Of a stretch of 64,000 nt of DNA, positions 1 to 12,800 are shown piece after piece. Made by a program: the position numbers and the translations under genes. The stretch is from Xenorhabdus indica. GTDB taxonomy: Bacteria > Pseudomonadota > Gammaproteobacteria > Enterobacterales > Enterobacteriaceae. Under the pieces are notes generated by a model that was not told the DNA's origin, made no database searches, and was given only the letters and a program-made list of their open reading frames with translations. The stretch is from NCBI RefSeq assembly GCF_014467235.1, contig NZ_NKHP01000007.1, forward strand, positions 1-64,000, given 5' to 3'. The first letter of the stretch is position 1; the number at the start of each line of letters is the position of its first letter.

Positions 1-1
1 T

Positions 2-400
2 GCCGACTATATGTTACCGGGCGCCTTCGTCACCCTTGAGGCTTTCCCGCTGACGCCTAACGGCAAAATTGACCGTCGGGCTCTACCGGCACCGGATTTA
101 TTTGCAGTGGCAACACGTGGCTATGAAGCACCAATGGGTGAGATAGAAACCACTCTGGCTCAAATTTGGCAGGATTTATTGGAGCTGGAACAAATCAGTC
201 GTCATGACCACTTCTTTGAGCTTGGTGGTCACTCATTAATGATTGTCAGCTTAATTGACAGGTTACGCAGCTTCGGTTGGCGGCTTGATGTTCGCAGTGT
301 GTTCTCTGCGCCGATACTCACTGAAATGGCGCAATCTATTTTGGCATATCAAGATGATGTAAATACCTTTGCAGTACCACCAAACCTGATCCCTGAAGAG
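2..400 (+). other. NRPS module 0: A-domain tail and carrier domain
   Basis: Only the C-terminal A subdomain and the carrier are in the window. The carrier reads GGHSLMIVSL followed by a GWRLDVRSVF helix, the type that in this locus always precedes a dual C/E domain. Its residue is therefore predicted to be epimerised to D by the C/E domain of module 1. Its amino acid cannot be read because the pocket lies upstream. Confidence 0.8.
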
Positions 401-3400
401 TGCACTGCCATCACCCCTGATATGTTGCCGCTCGTTTCACTGGCACAGGCTGAAATCGATGTTATCGTCGAGTCAGTTCCCGGCGGGGCAAGTCATGTTC
501 AGGATATTTACCCACTGGCACCGTTGCAGGAAGGTATTCTGTTTCATTACCTGATGCAGACACAAGGTGATACCTATCTGTTACAGAGTATGCTCGCCTT
601 CGATACCCGTGAAAATCTCGATATCTTCCTGAATGCTTTACAGCAAGTCATTGACCGCCACGATATATTACGTACTGCGGTCTGCTGGCAAGGGTTGACA
701 CAAGCGGTTCAAGTGGTCTGGCGTCAGGCATCTCTGAATATCAATATCTTTACCCCCGCTATGTCGTCGGACAATATCGCTGACAATGTTCTGGCTCAAC
801 TACGTGCTCACACGGATCCGCGCCAGCATCGTCTCGACCTAAGCCGCGCACCCCTGTTTGCCGCAGATATTGCTTTCGATCCGGCTCTGAACGAATGGCT
901 ATTGGCGCTACGCTTCCACCATCTGGTCAGCGACCATATGACAATGGAACTTATCTTTGCTGAAATTGAGCTAATATTACAAGGCCGCACTGAAATGCTT
1001 CCTACTGCTCTGCCTTACCGTAATTTTATTGCTCAAATTTCAAGTATTCCGGCCACAACACATGAAACCTATTTCCGTGGTCGGCTTGCCGATATTGATT
1101 CTCCGACAGCACCATTTGGTGTACTCACAATATCAAGCAACGATACTCCAATTGCTGAAACGCGTCTTTCTGTCGAACCTGCACTGGCGAAGACGATTCG
1201 CATCCAGGCACGTCGTCTGGGTGTCAGCCCAAGTGTGCTTTTCCATGTGGCCTGGGCACAGGTGCTGGCACAGACCAGTGGCTGTAACGATGTTGTCTTT
1301 GGCTCTGTACTGTTGGGCCGCTTACAGGGAGGAATTGGTGCTGATCAAATATTGGGGATGTTTATCAATACGCTGCCGATACGGATTTCTCTGAACGGTA
1401 ATAATGTACAAGACGTGGTGCAAGCTACCTACCGTGATTTAATGATGCTGCTGGAACATGAACAGGCACCATTGACATTGGCCCAACGCTGTAGCAGCGT
1501 CCCACAGCCTATGCCACTATTTAGTGCTTTACTGAATTATCGCCATTCTCAGGCCAGCAAGGCAGATACCGCGAACACAAATCCGGCTAAAAACGAATTC
1601 TGGTCAGGTATGCGTGTCATCGCAACTAAAGAGCAGACAAACTATCCACTTACTTTGTCGGTAGATGATTTTGGCACCGGTTTCCATCTGACGGCTCAGG
1701 CTGTGATTGATATCGATCCTGCCCGGATAATCGATTATATGGTGACAGCGATCAGCGGTTTGGTCGAAGCCCTGGCTCATGCTCCGCAAACACAGATTCA
1801 GGCGTTACCCATATTACCGCTGTCAGAACGGCAACAATTGTTAGTCGATTTTAATGCCACTCAGACGGATTTCCCCCAAGATGCTCTGCTCCATCAATTA
1901 TTCGAGGCTCAGGCAGTACGTCAACCTAATGCCACAGCGGTGGTATTCGAAGACCAGACGCTTAGCTATGGTGAACTTAACCGTCGGGCCAACCGGCTGG
2001 CTCATCATCTGATGGCATTGGGTGTACGTCCGGACGACCGTGTAGCAATTTGTGTCGAACGCAGCCCGAACATGGTGGTGGGTTTACTGGCTATCCTCAA
2101 AGCCGGCGGTGCTTATGTCCCACTCGATCCGAACAACCCGCATGAGCGGTTAGCATATATGCTCAATGATGCAACGCCGATGGCCTTATTGACCCAAACA
2201 GAGTGGCTCAACAAGCCAGGCAACTCTGTACCTGATTCAATACCGATAGTGTTACTTGATATGCAGGAAACGGCTGCTCGGCAAACCTCTCCAGCCACGC
2301 AATCCACCGATAATCCAGATGCACAAGAGTTAGGTCTGACATCACGTCATCTGGCCTATGTGATTTATACTTCCGGTTCCACCGGATTGCCCAAGGGGGT
2401 AATGGTCGAGCATCGCAATGTCCTGCGTCTGATTATCAATAATGGCTTTGCCGATATCGGGCCTGATGACTGCATCGCCCATTGTGCAAATATCTCATTT
2501 GATGCGGCTACCTGGGAAATCTGGTCTGGTTTGGTGCATGGGGCACGTATCCTGTTGATTCCCGAAAAAACCTTGCTACAGCCAGCTCACTTTGGTCAGT
2601 GTCTGTCATCGGAAGGGGTCAGCGCGCTGTTTCTTACTACGACGTTGTTTAATCAATACGCCAGTTTGATTGCCCCCTCATTATCGGGTTTACGCTATGT
2701 CCTTTTCGGTGGCGAACAAGCCGATAACCATTCCGCCATTCGTTTGAAGGCTGATTACCCACCGGAGCACTTACTGAACGGATACGGGCCAACGGAAACA
2801 ACCACCTTCGCAACAGTCTATGAAATACCATGTATTGAAAGAACTGCTATTGAAAGCACTATTGAAGAAAGTACTACTGAAGAAAATACTACTGAAAACG
2901 AAGGTAGAAAAATTCCCATCGGACGACCGATCAGTAATACCCGGATTTATATTCTGGATAAACAACGTCATCCCGTTCCTCTCGGTGCTGTTGGTGAAAT
3001 TTATATCGCTGGCGCAGGTGTTGCCCGTGGTTATCTGAATCGCCCTGAACTGACCGCTGAATGCTTCCTGCCTGATCCGTTCTTTCCAGACGCAGATGCC
3101 CGTATGTATAAAACCGGCGACCTCGGCCGTTGGTGGCCTGATGGCAATATCGAATACCTCGGTCGCAGTGATTTTCAGGTCAAACTGCGCGGCTTCCGTA
3201 TTGAACTTGGCGAAATTGAGTCAAGGTTAGTTCAATGTGATGGGGTACGTGAAGCGGTGGTTCTTTTGTGTGAAGAGGAAAAGCTACAAGAACAACTGGT
3301 CGCTTACGTCATACCTCAGGCTGGCGTTGAATTAGTACCGGCTGAACTACGCCAGCAACTGGCGCAACACCTCGCCGACTATATGCTACCCAGTGCCTTT

Positions 3401-3832
3401 GTGGTGCTTACAGCCTTTCCTCTCACTCCTAACGGCAAACTTGACCGTCAGGCATTGCCGGCCCCTGATGCATCGGCTGTCGCAGCACGTGGTTATGAAG
3501 CACCGGATGGTGAGAAAGAAACTATTTTGGCTCAGATTTGGCAAGACTTGTTGGGGCTGCAACACGTGGGCCGCCACGATCACTTTTTTGAACTCGGTGG
3601 TCATTCTCTGTTGGTCGTGCAATTAGCAATGCGCATACAAACAGAATTTTTAGTCGATATTCCTGTCGCTTCACTGTTTCTTGCACCCAAATTGATGGAA
3701 CAGGCCGACATCATTTTGGCAGCACAAATGGATGCTATAGGAGAAAGTGATATTGAATCACTCCAAAACGCGCTTGATTCAATGTCAATGGAAGAATTGA
3801 TGGCAATTATAGGTGGAGATAATAATCAATGA
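2..3832 (+). CDS. NRPS subunit, C-terminal part (T, then C/E-A-T); 5' end outside window
   Basis: The reading frame is open from base 2, where it encodes the A-domain tail (ADYMLP), so the gene begins upstream. Order seen: end of an A domain with NGK core (about 60-80), a carrier domain with GGHSL (about 220), a dual C/E domain with HHLVSDH (917-937), an A domain with TSGSTG (about 2370) and NGKLDR (about 3430), a second carrier GGHSL (about 3595), then an acidic tail ending at 3829. The subunit extends a peptide bound as thioester to its carrier domains. It has no release domain; the tail, rich in Glu, Ser and Met, is probably a docking region for the next subunit. The stop overlaps the next start (ATGA, 3829-3832), so the two are translationally coupled. 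Family assignment is certain; total length and earlier modules are unknown. Confidence 0.96.
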   Translation, partial: ADYMLPGAFVTLEAFPLTPNGKIDRRALPAPDLFAVATRGYEAPMGEIETTLAQIWQDLLELEQISRHDHFFELGGHSLMIVSLIDRLRSFGWRLDVRSVFSAPILTEMAQSILAYQDDVNTFAVPPNLIPEECTAITPDMLPLVSLAQAEIDVIVESVPGGASHVQDIYPLAPLQEGILFHYLMQTQGDTYLLQSMLAFDTRENLDIFLNALQQVIDRHDILRTAVCWQGLTQAVQVVWRQASLNINIFTPAMSSDNIADNVLAQLRAHTDPRQHRLDLSRAPLFAADIAFDPALNEWLLALRFHHLVSDHMTMELIFAEIELILQGRTEMLPTALPYRNFIAQISSIPATTHETYFRGRLADIDSPTAPFGVLTISSNDTPIAETRLSVEPALAKTIRIQARRLGVSPSVLFHVAWAQVLAQTSGCNDVVFGSVLLGRLQGGIGADQILGMFINTLPIRISLNGNNVQDVVQATYRDLMMLLEHEQAPLTLAQRCSSVPQPMPLFSALLNYRHSQASKADTANTNPAKNEFWSGMRVIATKEQTNYPLTLSVDDFGTGFHLTAQAVIDIDPARIIDYMVTAISGLVEALAHAPQTQIQALPILPLSERQQLLVDFNATQTDFPQDALLHQLFEAQAVRQPNATAVVFEDQTLSYGELNRRANRLAHHLMALGVRPDDRVAICVERSPNMVVGLLAILKAGGAYVPLDPNNPHERLAYMLNDATPMALLTQTEWLNKPGNSVPDSIPIVLLDMQETAARQTSPATQSTDNPDAQELGLTSRHLAYVIYTSGSTGLPKGVMVEHRNVLRLIINNGFADIGPDDCIAHCANISFDAATWEIWSGLVHGARILLIPEKTLLQPAHFGQCLSSEGVSALFLTTTLFNQYASLIAPSLSGLRYVLFGGEQADNHSAIRLKADYPPEHLLNGYGPTETTTFATVYEIPCIERTAIESTIEESTTEENTTENEGRKIPIGRPISNTRIYILDKQRHPVPLGAVGEIYIAGAGVARGYLNRPELTAECFLPDPFFPDADARMYKTGDLGRWWPDGNIEYLGRSDFQVKLRGFRIELGEIESRLVQCDGVREAVVLLCEEEKLQEQLVAYVIPQAGVELVPAELRQQLAQHLADYMLPSAFVVLTAFPLTPNGKLDRQALPAPDASAVAARGYEAPDGEKETILAQIWQDLLGLQHVGRHDHFFELGGHSLLVVQLAMRIQTEFLVDIPVASLFLAPKLMEQADIILAAQMDAIGESDIESLQNALDSMSMEELMAIIGGDNNQ
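401..3829 (+). other. NRPS module 1: C/E-A-T, branched aliphatic residue predicted
   Basis: The condensation domain starts near ITPDML (410) and carries HYLMQTQGD, a variant of the HH(I/L)xxxxGD motif of dual condensation/epimerisation domains, as well as HHLVSDH. My hand-aligned A pocket (GrsA numbering) is D A W F L G G T F K, close to Val/Ile/Leu codes. The carrier is of the other type (LLVVQLAMRI) and is followed by an ordinary LCL domain in the next subunit, so this residue should stay L. Confidence 0.7.
2834..2899 (+). repeat. Degenerate in-frame tandem repeat inside module 1 A domain
   Basis: Five imperfect units of 12-15 bases built on ATTGAAAGCACT or ACTGAAGAAAATACT encode a Glu/Ser/Thr-rich loop (IERTA, IEST, IEEST, TEENT, TENE). 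The loop lies between the A5 motif (YGPTE) and the next conserved segment (IPIGRPI), where most homologues have a short loop. Confidence 0.8.
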
Positions 3833-6800
3833 CAAAGACAGACATGAACCTCAATGCTCTGAAACGTGCTGCTCTGGAAAAGAAAATTAAAGAGCAATTG
3901 CAAGCTCGGCAACATCAGCAGCGACCTCCTATTAAGCAGGCTGAGCGTGGGTTTCCTTTACCCCTGTCCTTCGCCCAACAGAGATTATGGTTCCTCAATC
4001 AATTCGATCCTGCTGCCAGTCTGGCTTACCATATTCCGGTGGCGCTGCGTCTGACGGGACAGCTTAGCCAGCACGCCTTATCTACCGCACTTGATCGCCT
4101 GATTGCCCGCCACGAAAGCCTGCGTACCCGCTTTGTCCTGATTGACGGGCAACCCTGCCAGCACATTGACCCCGCTGATATTGGTTTTACTCTGTCCTGC
4201 CAAGATCTGTGTTCATTAACGCCAGAAGAACAGGCTAGTCACATTGCGGAGCTTACCACTCTTGAAGCCCAGACACCGTTTGATTTTACTCAAGGCCCAC
4301 TGATTCGAGGTCAACTGCTGCAACTGGATGATGAAGAGCATGTATTACTGCTGACTCAGCATCATATTATCTCCGATGGCTGGTCCATTGGTGTATTGGT
4401 ACATGAACTGGGCTCGATTTACCGAGCAGTTCTCGACGACCACGATGATCTATTGCCACTACTGCCTATTCAATATGCCGACTATGCCGTCTGGCAACGT
4501 GACTGGTTGCAGGGAGATGTTCTCGCGACACAACGCGATTTCTGGTGCCAACAACTGGCAGGTGTGCCGGCCTTATTGGCCCTGCCCACTGACCGGCCAC
4601 GCCCGCCAGTGCAGACTTATACGGGTAACCAAGTCTTGATCCACCTTGATGTCGCCTTGTTGGAATCACTTAAATCACTCGGACAGCACCATAACACTAC
4701 CCTATTTATGACCCTTCTGGCGGCCTGGAGTATCGTACTCTCCCGGATGAGTGGTCAGGATGATATTGTTATCGGTACGCCAGTCGCTAATCGTTCAAAT
4801 CCTGAACTGGAAGGCTTAATCGGTTTCTTCGCCAATACTCTGGCTTTGCGTGTCACGCTGAATGATACTCCCCAAGTGGCTGACCTGCTTGCACAGGTTC
4901 GGGAACGGGCGCTGGCCGCCTATGCTCATCAAGATCTGCCTTTTGAGCAAGTGGTAGAAGTGCTACAGCCAGAACGCAGCCTCAGTTACAGCCCGATTTT
5001 TCAGGTGATGCTGGCCTTAAACAATACGCCATCACAAACCCTGACATTACCCGGCCTGCAACTAACGCCAATTGAGTCAGTGCGCCAGAGCGCCCATTTC
5101 GACTTGACATTATCGCTGACTGAAACCGATGCCGGTCTGGTTGGGGATTTAGAATATGCTGCCGATTTATTCGATTCTGCAACAATTAAACGCATGGTGG
5201 GATATTTGAAGCAAGTCCTGTTAGCCATGACAACCGATGCAACACAAACTATTGCCAGCCTGCCAATGCTACCTGCTCTGGAGCGGCGACAACTGCTAAT
5301 AGAATTCAACGCCACTCAGGCGGATTTCCCGCAGGATGCCTTGATTCACCAACTGATTGAAAATCAAGTTGCCCGCACTCCCGGTGCAACGGCTGTGGTA
5401 TATGGAGAGCAATCGCTCAGTTATGCAGAACTGAACAACCGTGCCAATTGTCTGGCCCATCATCTGATTACGTTGGGAGTACAACCTGATGATCGGGTCG
5501 CCATTTGTGTTGACCGTAATCTGGAGATGGTGATTGGCCTGCTTGCCATCCTGAAAGCCGGTGGTGCTTATGTGCCACTCGATCCGACCTATCCCGCTGA
5601 GCGGCTGATCTATATGCTGGAAGATGCCACGCCGATAGCTTTGCTGACTCAAACGACACTCGTCGACAAACTCACCAACTCTGTTCCCACAGTAATGCTC
5701 GATACTCAACAACCGTATCTTGAAACACAGCCGGCTCGTAATCCCGACACGCAGACGTTAGGATTAACAGCACATCATCTGGCCTATGTGATTTATACTT
5801 CCGGCTCCACCGGTCAGCCCAAAGGTGTGGCGATCACTCATCGTAATGCAGTGAATTTCCTGACCTGGGCACAACGAACTTTTAGCCCGGAAGAACTGGC
5901 ACATACCCTTCTTGCCACTTCGCTGAATTTTGATCTGGCGGTATATGAATGTTTTGCTCCACTGATTTCGGGTGGCACGGTTTATCTTGTCCCCAATGTG
6001 CTGTCGCTGGTCACAACGGAGCAACCTGTCAGTCTGATCAATACCGTACCCTCTGCCATTACACAGTTAATTGAAGCGAATGCGGTTCCCATGACCGCCA
6101 AAACCGTCAATTTAGCCGGAGAAGCACTAAAACCCCATGTCATTGAACATCTGTTTGCCCGCTCGTCTGTTCATAATGTGTGCAACCTGTATGGCCCTTC
6201 CGAGACGACGACTTATTCAACCTGGACACGCATGCACCGGACGGCAGGTTTTGTCAGCCATATCGGCCGTCCAATCGCCAACACGCAGATCTATCTTCTC
6301 GATCCGCATGGTCAGCCGGTGCCTCTTGGTGTGACGGGGGAAATCCATATTGCCGGAGCCGGCGTAGCCCGTGGCTATCTGAATCGCCCTGAACTGACGG
6401 CCGAACGTTTCCTGCCTGATCCCTTCTCTGCCTTGCCGGACGCCCGTATGTATAAAACCGGCGACCTCGGCCGTTGGTTGCCTGATGGCAATCTCGAATA
6501 TCTTGGCCGCAATGATTTTCAGGTTAAATTGCGCGGTTTTCGTATTGAACTTGGTGAGATCGAAGCCAGATTAATGCAATGTAACGGAGTACGCGAAGCC
6601 GTAGTGCTGGCGCGTGAATATATCCCCCATGAAGAACCTATTGCTGATAAAAACGATTTCCATAAAAATAATTCCTATAAAAACACAGCGGGGCAAAAAC
6701 GTCTGGTGGCTTATGTCCTGCCTCAGCCTGGCGTTGAACTGGTGCCGGCTGAACTACGCCAGCAACTGGCACAATACCTTGCCGATTATATGCTGCCCAG

Positions 6801-9800
6801 TGCCTATATCATACTGGAAGACTTCCCGCTAACCCCTAACGGCAAGCTGGATCGTCAGGCGCTACCTGACCCTGATTTATCGTCTTTTATCGCACGCGGT
6901 TATGAAGTGCCAGTCGGTGAAATCGAGACGGCGCTGGCGGAAATTTGGCGAGACTTGCTAGGCGTGGAGCAAGTGGGTCGCTACGACCATTTCTTTGAAC
7001 TCGGCGGTCATTCGCTGATGATTGTCAGTCTGATTGAACGGTTGCATCATTTCGGTTGGCAACTTGATATGCGCAGTGTATTTGCAACGCCTGTTCTTGC
7101 TGAACTGGCGCAAGCTATCTTGGCAGATCAGGACAGCAATTGTATTTTTGAGGTGCCTTCTGTTTTAATCCCCGACGGTTGCACTACCATCACGCCGGAT
7201 ATGCTGCCGCTGGTTTCACTGTTTCAAACTGAGATTGATACCATCGTCGAGGCAACTTCCGGCGGGGCTGGTAATATCCAGGATATCTATCCGCTGGCAC
7301 CGTTGCAGGAAGGTATTCTGTTCCATCATCTGTTGCAGACACAAGGTGATGATTATTTACTCCAGAGCTTGCTTGCCTTCGATACCCGCGAACACCTTGA
7401 TGCTTTCCTCTCTGCCTTGCAGCAAGTCATCAACCGTCACGATATCCTGCGTACCGCCGCCTGTTGGCAAGGGCTGGCCCAACCGGTTCAGGTGGTCTGG
7501 CGTCAGGCATCGTTAACGGTTAATGTTTTTACCCCCGCCACTGCGGAAGACATCCCGTCTCAGCTACGAGCCTACACAGATCCGCGCTGGCATCGGCTTG
7601 ACCTGAGTCGTCCCCCCCTGTTTGCTGCGGATATCGTCCATGATCCGGCACAGGAGGAATGGCTGCTGGCGCTACGCTTCCACCATCTGGTCAGCGATCA
7701 TATGACACTGGCGCTGATTTTTGCCGAAATTGCCCAAATATTACAGGGCAAAGCTGAAACACTGCCCACGGCATTACCGTACCGCAACTTTATCGCCCAA
7801 ATCCTGAGCATACCGGCTGCTGTACACGAAACTTATTTCCGCGCCCAGCTTGCTGATATTGACGAACCAACCGCACCGTTTGGCATACTCAAAGTACAAA
7901 ACGGCAGTAACCCTGTCAGCCAAGCTCAGTTTCCGCTTAACTCTGCGCTGGCAAAAACGATTCGTACCCAAGCCCGCCGTCTGAAGGTCAGTCCAAGTGT
8001 GCTGTTTCATGTAGCCTGGGCGCAAGTACTGGCACAAACCTGCGGTCGTGATGATGTGGTCTTTGGCTCGGTGTTACTGGGGCGTTTACAAGGAGGAACT
8101 GGTGCCGACCGGATATTGGGCTTGTTTATCAATACTCTACCCGTGCGTGTTTCTTTAAATAAGCGCAATGTACAGGAAGTGATACAAGCTACCTACCGCA
8201 ATCTGATGACGCTGCTGGAACACGAGCAAACACCGTTAGTACTGGCGCAAGGTTGTAGTGGTGTAACTCAATCCATGCCGCTGTTCAGCACCTTACTGAA
8301 TTACCGTCATAGTCAAATTGGTAAAGCCGATACAGATGCAAACGAGACAATTTGGGCCGGTATGCGTGTCATTGCCGCCGAAGAACGAAGTAACTACCCC
8401 ATTACTCTGTCGGTAGATGATCTGGGAACTGATTTCCATCTGACCGCCCAAACTGTGGATGGTATCGATCCCGTTCGCATAAACACGTATCTGGTCACTG
8501 CTATCAGCGGTCTGGTTGAAGCGTTGATTCGTGATCCACAACAAGCTATTGTGCAAATCCCCATTCTGCCAATCTCGGAGCGACAACAATTATTAGTTGA
8601 CTTCAACGCTACTCAGGCGGATTTCCCGCAGGATGCTCTCATTCACCAACTTGTTGAGATGCAGGCAGTACAGTGTCCAGAAGCGATTGCTGTGGTATTT
8701 GAAGAGCAAATGTTGAGTTATGGTGAACTCAATTGCCGCGCTAATCGCCTGGCGCATTATTTGATTTCATTAGGCGTGCGCCCGGATGATCGGGTGGCAA
8801 TATGCGTCGAACGCAGTCCAGACATGGTGGTAGGCTTATTGGCTATCCTTAAAGCCGGTGGTGCCTATGTACCGCTTGATCCGGCCTATCCGTCTGAGCG
8901 ACTGGCGTATATGCTTGAAGACGCTACTCCCGTGGTATTACTGACCCAAACCGTGATCCAAACTACCCTGGTTGACCTGCTGAACCGCCCTGTTCCTACT
9001 GTGGTACTTGATGTACAAGCAGCCTTGTTAAGAACACTGCCTGCTCACAATCCAGATGCGCAGGTATTGGGATTGACGTCACGCCATCTGGCCTATGTGA
9101 TTTACACCTCAGGTTCTACCGGATTGCCTAAAGGGGTGATGATCGAGCACCGCGGCCTGACTAACCTGATTGTCAATCAACAAAATACACTGGCGCTTAC
9201 CTCCAACAGCCGTATCTTGCAATTTGCCTCAAACAGCTTTGATGCCTGTATCTGGGAGTGCTGTATGGCACTTGTGGCAGGGGCCAGCCTCCATCTTGCT
9301 TCGCGTACAAAATTGTTGCCCGGTGAGGCTTTGTTGAAAACACTGGAAACACAGGCTATTACCCATGTGCTTCTGCCGCCAGTTGCATTGTCAGCGATGG
9401 ATGCTGTACCAGAAACATTGGAGACTTTGCTGGTCGGGGGTGAAGCCTGCCCGTCTTCGCAGGTCAAACGCTGGGCAACAGGGCGGCGTATGATTAATGC
9501 CTATGGCCCGACAGAAAATACTGTTTGTTCAGCGATGTATTTATGTGACAGTCAGGAAACCGAAGCACCGCCCATCGGACGCCCGATTGCCAACACGCAG
9601 ATCTATATCCTCGATCCGCAGGGTCAACCGGTTCCCATTGGCGCGGTCGGTGAAATCTATATCGCTGGCATGGGAGTTGCCCGCGGCTATCTGAATCGTC
9701 CTGAACTGACGGCCGAACGTTTCTTGTCTGATCCATTCTCTGCCTATCCCGATGCACGTATGTATAAAACCGGTGATCTCGGTCGCTGGCGCTCTGATGG

Positions 9801-12800
9801 CAATATTGACTATCTTGGTCGCAATGATTTTCAGGTTAAACTGCGTGGGTTCCGCATCGAGCCTGGCGAAATTGAAGCAAAATTGATGCAATGTCACGGG
9901 GTAAAAGAAGCCATCGTGTTGGTTCGTGAAGACTTACATAAAGACCTACATAAAGAACAACATGAAGGAATGTCTGATGAGAAAACAGGTAACCAGAAAC
10001 GGCTGGTTGCTTACCTGCTCGCCGCGGAAGGCGTTGAACTGAAGCCCGCCGAACTGCGTCAGCAACTCGCACAACATCTTGCCGACTATATGCTGCCGAG
10101 TGCCTTTGTCACGCTTAAAGCTTTCCCACTGACACCTAACGGTAAACTTGACCGTCAGGCATTACCAATGCCGGATTTATCCGCAGTGATAGCACGTGGT
10201 TATGAAGCCCCCGTCGGTAAAACTGAAATCATACTGGCTAAAATCTGGCAAGACCTGCTAGGGGTTGAAAAAGTCGGCCGTTACGACCATTTCTTTGAAC
10301 TGGGCGGACATTCACTGTTTGCTGTCCAGCTCGCTTCACGCGTGCGTCAAGAACTGGCACAAGAATTACCATTGCAGCAACTCTTTGCCCGGCCTCTGTT
10401 GGCAGATCTGGCACAGGTGATCAACGATACTTCTGCCGATTTCTCAGCGACCGAACAAATCACCATTATCTCTCCGGCTGAGCGTAACCACCCGTTGCCC
10501 CTGTCTTTCACCCAACAGCGATTATGGTTTCTTGACCAACTCGATCCGGCAGCCAGTCTGGCTTATCATGTTCCGGTAGCACTACGTCTGACAGGACAAC
10601 TTAATCAGCACGCTTTATCTGTCGCACTTGATTGCCTGATTGCCCGTCACGAAAGCCTGCGTACCCGCTTTATTTTGGTTGAAGAGCAACCCTGTCAGTA
10701 CATTTCCCCGGCGGATATCGGCTTTGCGCTGTCCTGCCAGGATCTGCGCCAGTCAGCACCAGAAGAACAGACTCATCACATTACGGAACTTGTCACTTTT
10801 GAGGCACAAACACCGTTTGATTTGACTCAGGGGCCACTGATCCGCGGTCAATTGCTGCAACTGTCGGACGAAGAGCATGTGCTGCTGTTAACGCTGCACC
10901 ACATTATCACTGATGGCTGGTCTGTTAGTGTGCTGGTGCATGAACTGGGGGCGTTCTACCGGGCTGCCCTCGATGGCTACGATGCTCTGCTACCACCACT
11001 GCCCATTCAATACGCCGACTATGCCGTCTGGCAGCACGGCAGGCGACAAGAAGAGACTTTTGCTGAACAACGTGATTTCTGGTGTCAGCAACTGGCAGGT
11101 GCACCGGCCTTATTAGATCTGCCCACTGACCGGCCACGTCCGCCAGCACAGACTTATGCCGGTAGACAGGCGTCCTTTAAATTTGATGTCGCTTTACTGA
11201 CATCCCTCAAGAAACTAGGACAACACCATAACGCGACCCTATTTATGACCCTTCTGACGGCCTGGAGCATTGTTCTTGCCCGCCTCAGTGGTCAGGATGA
11301 GATTGTTATCGGCACTCCAGTTGCCAACCGCCAGCATCGGGAATTGGAGGGATTGATCGGTTTCTTCGCCAATACGCTCGCTTTACGTGTCACATTGGAT
11401 GATACCGCCAGCGTTACCGATCTTCTCATGCAGGTTCGGGAGCGGGCGCTGGTCGCCTATGCGCATCAGGATCTGCCCTTCGAGCAAGTGGTAGAAGCAC
11501 TGCAACCTGAGCGCAGCCTCAGTTACAGCCCCATTTTTCAGGTGATGCTGGCTTTAAACAATACGCCAGCCCAAACATTGTCACTACCCGGTTTACAGCT
11601 TTCAGCGGTTGAACCAGTGCGCCATAGCACCCAATTCGATATGACATTGTCACTGAGCGAAACGGATGTTGGTTTGCTCGGTAATTTAGAGTATGCCACT
11701 GATTTGTTTGACTCAGAGACTGTCGTGCGCATGATCAACTACTTGCAGAATGTACTGACGGCGATGGTCGCTGATCCGACACAAATTATTAGTCGCTTGC
11801 CCATGTTGCCGGAATCGGAACGACAACAGTTACTGAACGGATTTAATACCACCCAAGCCGATTTCCCGCAGGATGCCTTAATTCACCAATTGTTTGAATC
11901 TCAGGCAGAACACCATCCTGATGTCACTGCTGTGATATTTGAACAACAAACTATCAGCTATGGCGAACTGAACCGCCGGGCCAATCAACTGGCACATTAT
12001 CTTATTGGGCTAGGCGTGCGTCCTGATGATCGGGTAGCAATTTGTGTCGAACGTAGTCTGGATATGGTGGTGGGCCTGCTTGCTATCCTGAAAGCGGGTG
12101 GGGCTTATGTTCCGCTTGATCCCACCTACCCCGCGGAGCGGTTGGTCTATATGCTTGAAGATGCCGCTCCTGTGGTATTACTTACCCAAACGACGTTGAT
12201 CAATAGGCTGGATAGTTTTGTAGACAGTTTTATAGATCGTGTTGTAATCACCGTGGTACTTGATGACCCGAAATTGCCACTGGCAATCTACCCGACTCAT
12301 AACCCAGACGCACAGGCATTGGGCTTGACGTCACGTCATCTGGCCTATGTGATTTATACTTCAGGATCTACCGGTAAACCCAAAGGCGTTATGATTGAAC
12401 ACGCCAATGTTATTCGTCTGTTAGCCGCAACCCAAGCACGTTTCCAGTTTGATAGTGATGATGTCTGGACGTTGTTTCACTCGTTCGCGTTCGATTTCTC
12501 TGTGTGGGAAATATGGGGTGCTCTGTCTTATGGTGGTCGGCTTGTCGTGATCCCGGCTGATTGTACCCGTTCACCACAGATGTTTTATGCGCTGTTATGC
12601 CATGAACAGGTGACGATCCTGAACCAAACCCCCAGTGCTTTTCGCCAGTTGATTTCAGCTCAGGAAGATACCCCCCATGCACTACGCTGCATCATCTTTG
12701 GTGGTGAAGCATTAGAATTGCCTACACTTGCCCCGTGGGTCGCACGTAATCCCACACAGCAGACACGTCTGGTTAATATGTATGGCATTACTGAAATTAC